From assembly GCF_004571065.1 (NCBI RefSeq), contig NZ_SPQN01000003.1, positions 1 to 64,000 of the forward strand: a DNA stretch of 64,000 nt, read 5' to 3'. The notes beneath the pieces were generated by a model that was not told the origin of the DNA, did no database searches, and saw only the letters and a program-made list of their open reading frames with translations. Position numbers and translations under genes: made by a program. This DNA comes from Geodermatophilus sp. DF01-2. GTDB taxonomy: Bacteria > Actinomycetota > Actinomycetes > Mycobacteriales > Geodermatophilaceae. Position 1 is the stretch's first letter; the number at the start of each line of letters is the position of its first letter. This document shows positions 63,221 to 64,000 of this stretch, piece after piece.

Positions 63221-63235
63221 TCCCGGTGACCGGCA
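63221..63235 (-). promoter_or_regulatory. Palindromic regulon site, thiolase promoter
   Basis: TCCCGGTGACCGGCA, one arm change. Centre about 40 bp upstream of TAGCTT (63186-63191, minus strand). It also lies 19 nt before the ATG of the divergent fadA6-like gene. Confidence 0.6.
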
Positions 63236-63253
63236 CGGCTGGAGGACTTCCGA

Positions 63254-64000
63254 ATGACCCGCATGATCGGCACCGCCTACCTCGTCGAGGCCGTCCGCAC
63301 CCCGGTGGGACGGCGCGGCGGCGGCCTCGCCGGCATCCACTCCGCCGACCTGGGCGCCCACGTGCTGCGCGAGCTCGTGGCCCGGGCCGGCGTCGACCCG
63401 GCCGCCGTCGACGACGTCGTCTTCGGCTGCGTGGACACCATCGGCTCGCAGGCCGGCGACATCGCCCGCACCTCCTGGCTGGCCGCCGGCCTCCCCGAGG
63501 AGGTCCCCGGCGTCACCGTCGACCGGCAGTGCGGTTCCTCGCAACAGGCAGTGCACTTCGCCGCGCAGGCGGTGCTCTCGGGCACCGCGGACCTCGTGGT
63601 CGCCGGCGGCGTCCAGAACATGAGCGCGCTGCCGATCAGCTCCGCGATGACCGCCGGGCAAGGCTACGGCTTCCCCGACCCGTTCTCCGGCTCGGTCGGC
63701 TGGCGGGCCCGCTACGGCGACCAGCCGGTCGACCAGATCCGCTCGGCGGAGATGATCGCCGAGAAGTGGTCGATCAGCCGTGCGGACATGGAAGAGTTCT
63801 CGGTCGAGAGCCACGTCCGCGCGCTGCGCGCCCGGGCCGAGGGCCGCTTCGACCGCGAGATCGCCCCGATCGCCGGCGTCACCGCCGACGAGGGCCCGCG
63901 CGAGCCCAACTGGGACAAGATCCGCTCCCTGCCGCCGGTGCGCGAGGGCGGCCTGGTCACCGCCGCCGTCTCCAGCCAGATCTCCGACGGCGCGGCCGCC
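63254..64000 (+). CDS. fadA6: FadA6-like thiolase, 3-prime end outside the window
   Basis: The first 249 residues of a thiolase that runs off the window edge. [25 protein letters not shown] in successive stretches, VVAGGVQNMSALPISSAMT, and IRSAEMIAEKWSISR agree closely with mycobacterial FadA6, a thiolase assigned to C/D-ring breakdown under KstR2. So the island probably continues to the right with HIP-degradation genes. GGAGGA 7 nt before the ATG. Confidence 0.85.
   Translation, partial: MTRMIGTAYLVEAVRTPVGRRGGGLAGIHSADLGAHVLRELVARAGVDPAAVDDVVFGCVDTIGSQAGDIARTSWLAAGLPEEVPGVTVDRQCGSSQQAVHFAAQAVLSGTADLVVAGGVQNMSALPISSAMTAGQGYGFPDPFSGSVGWRARYGDQPVDQIRSAEMIAEKWSISRADMEEFSVESHVRALRARAEGRFDREIAPIAGVTADEGPREPNWDKIRSLPPVREGGLVTAAVSSQISDGAAA

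Overview
This 64-kb window is GC-rich DNA with GTG starts, 4-nt ATGA/GTGA gene overlaps, leaderless genes and long spurious antisense frames. That points to an actinobacterium. The nearest relatives I can name by protein resemblance are the steroid degraders Mycobacterium and Rhodococcus, but the genus cannot be fixed from the sequence. I see 60 protein genes (the last cut by the window edge), no tRNA or rRNA, no CRISPR array and no insertion sequence.

Left part (1-18.4 kb): a protein with five tandem XRE-type helix-turn-helix units, an F420:NADPH oxidoreductase, an amidase-TauE-MFS operon, a DUF202 pair coupled to a formylglycine-generating enzyme (FGE), an alkylsulfatase-arylsulfatase operon facing a TetR gene across a well-formed promoter/operator, and a dipeptide-type ABC importer.

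Middle and right part (18.7-64 kb): a steroid catabolic island. It holds (i) a likely complete set for removing a five-carbon side chain by CoA-dependent oxidation (FadD17-like ligase, fused FadE34-like dehydrogenase, MaoC hydratases, SDR, FadA5-like thiolase; then a heteromeric acyl-CoA dehydrogenase, ChsH1/ChsH2-like hydratase and Ltp2-like aldolase), and (ii) every enzyme from ring opening to central metabolites (KstD, KshA/KshB, HsaA/HsaB, HsaC, HsaD, HsaE, HsaF, HsaG). Extras are a 3-alpha-hydroxysteroid-dehydrogenase-like SDR, an Old-Yellow-Enzyme-type reductase, a probable 3-oxo-5-alpha-steroid 4-dehydrogenase, a second HsaA, several more SDRs, an F420-type LLM enzyme and two SnoaL-fold proteins, one laid out like the bile-acid 7-alpha-dehydratase BaiE. 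No CYP125 or Mce4 genes are visible. The set fits a C24 steroid acid (bile-acid-like) better than cholesterol; this is inference.

The main new signal is regulatory. A 15-bp inverted repeat, TCCCG-N5-CGGGA with variants, lies in almost every promoter region of the island. Its centre is about 39-43 bp upstream of the centre of a TANNNT-like -10 hexamer, i.e. near -50 from the inferred transcription start. Sites of the same design precede npdG and the amidase-TauE operon in the left part, so the regulon seems to reach beyond the steroid genes. This motif is not the KstR or KstR2 operator. An IclR-family gene and a KstR-like TetR gene in the island are the candidate regulators; the position suggests activation.
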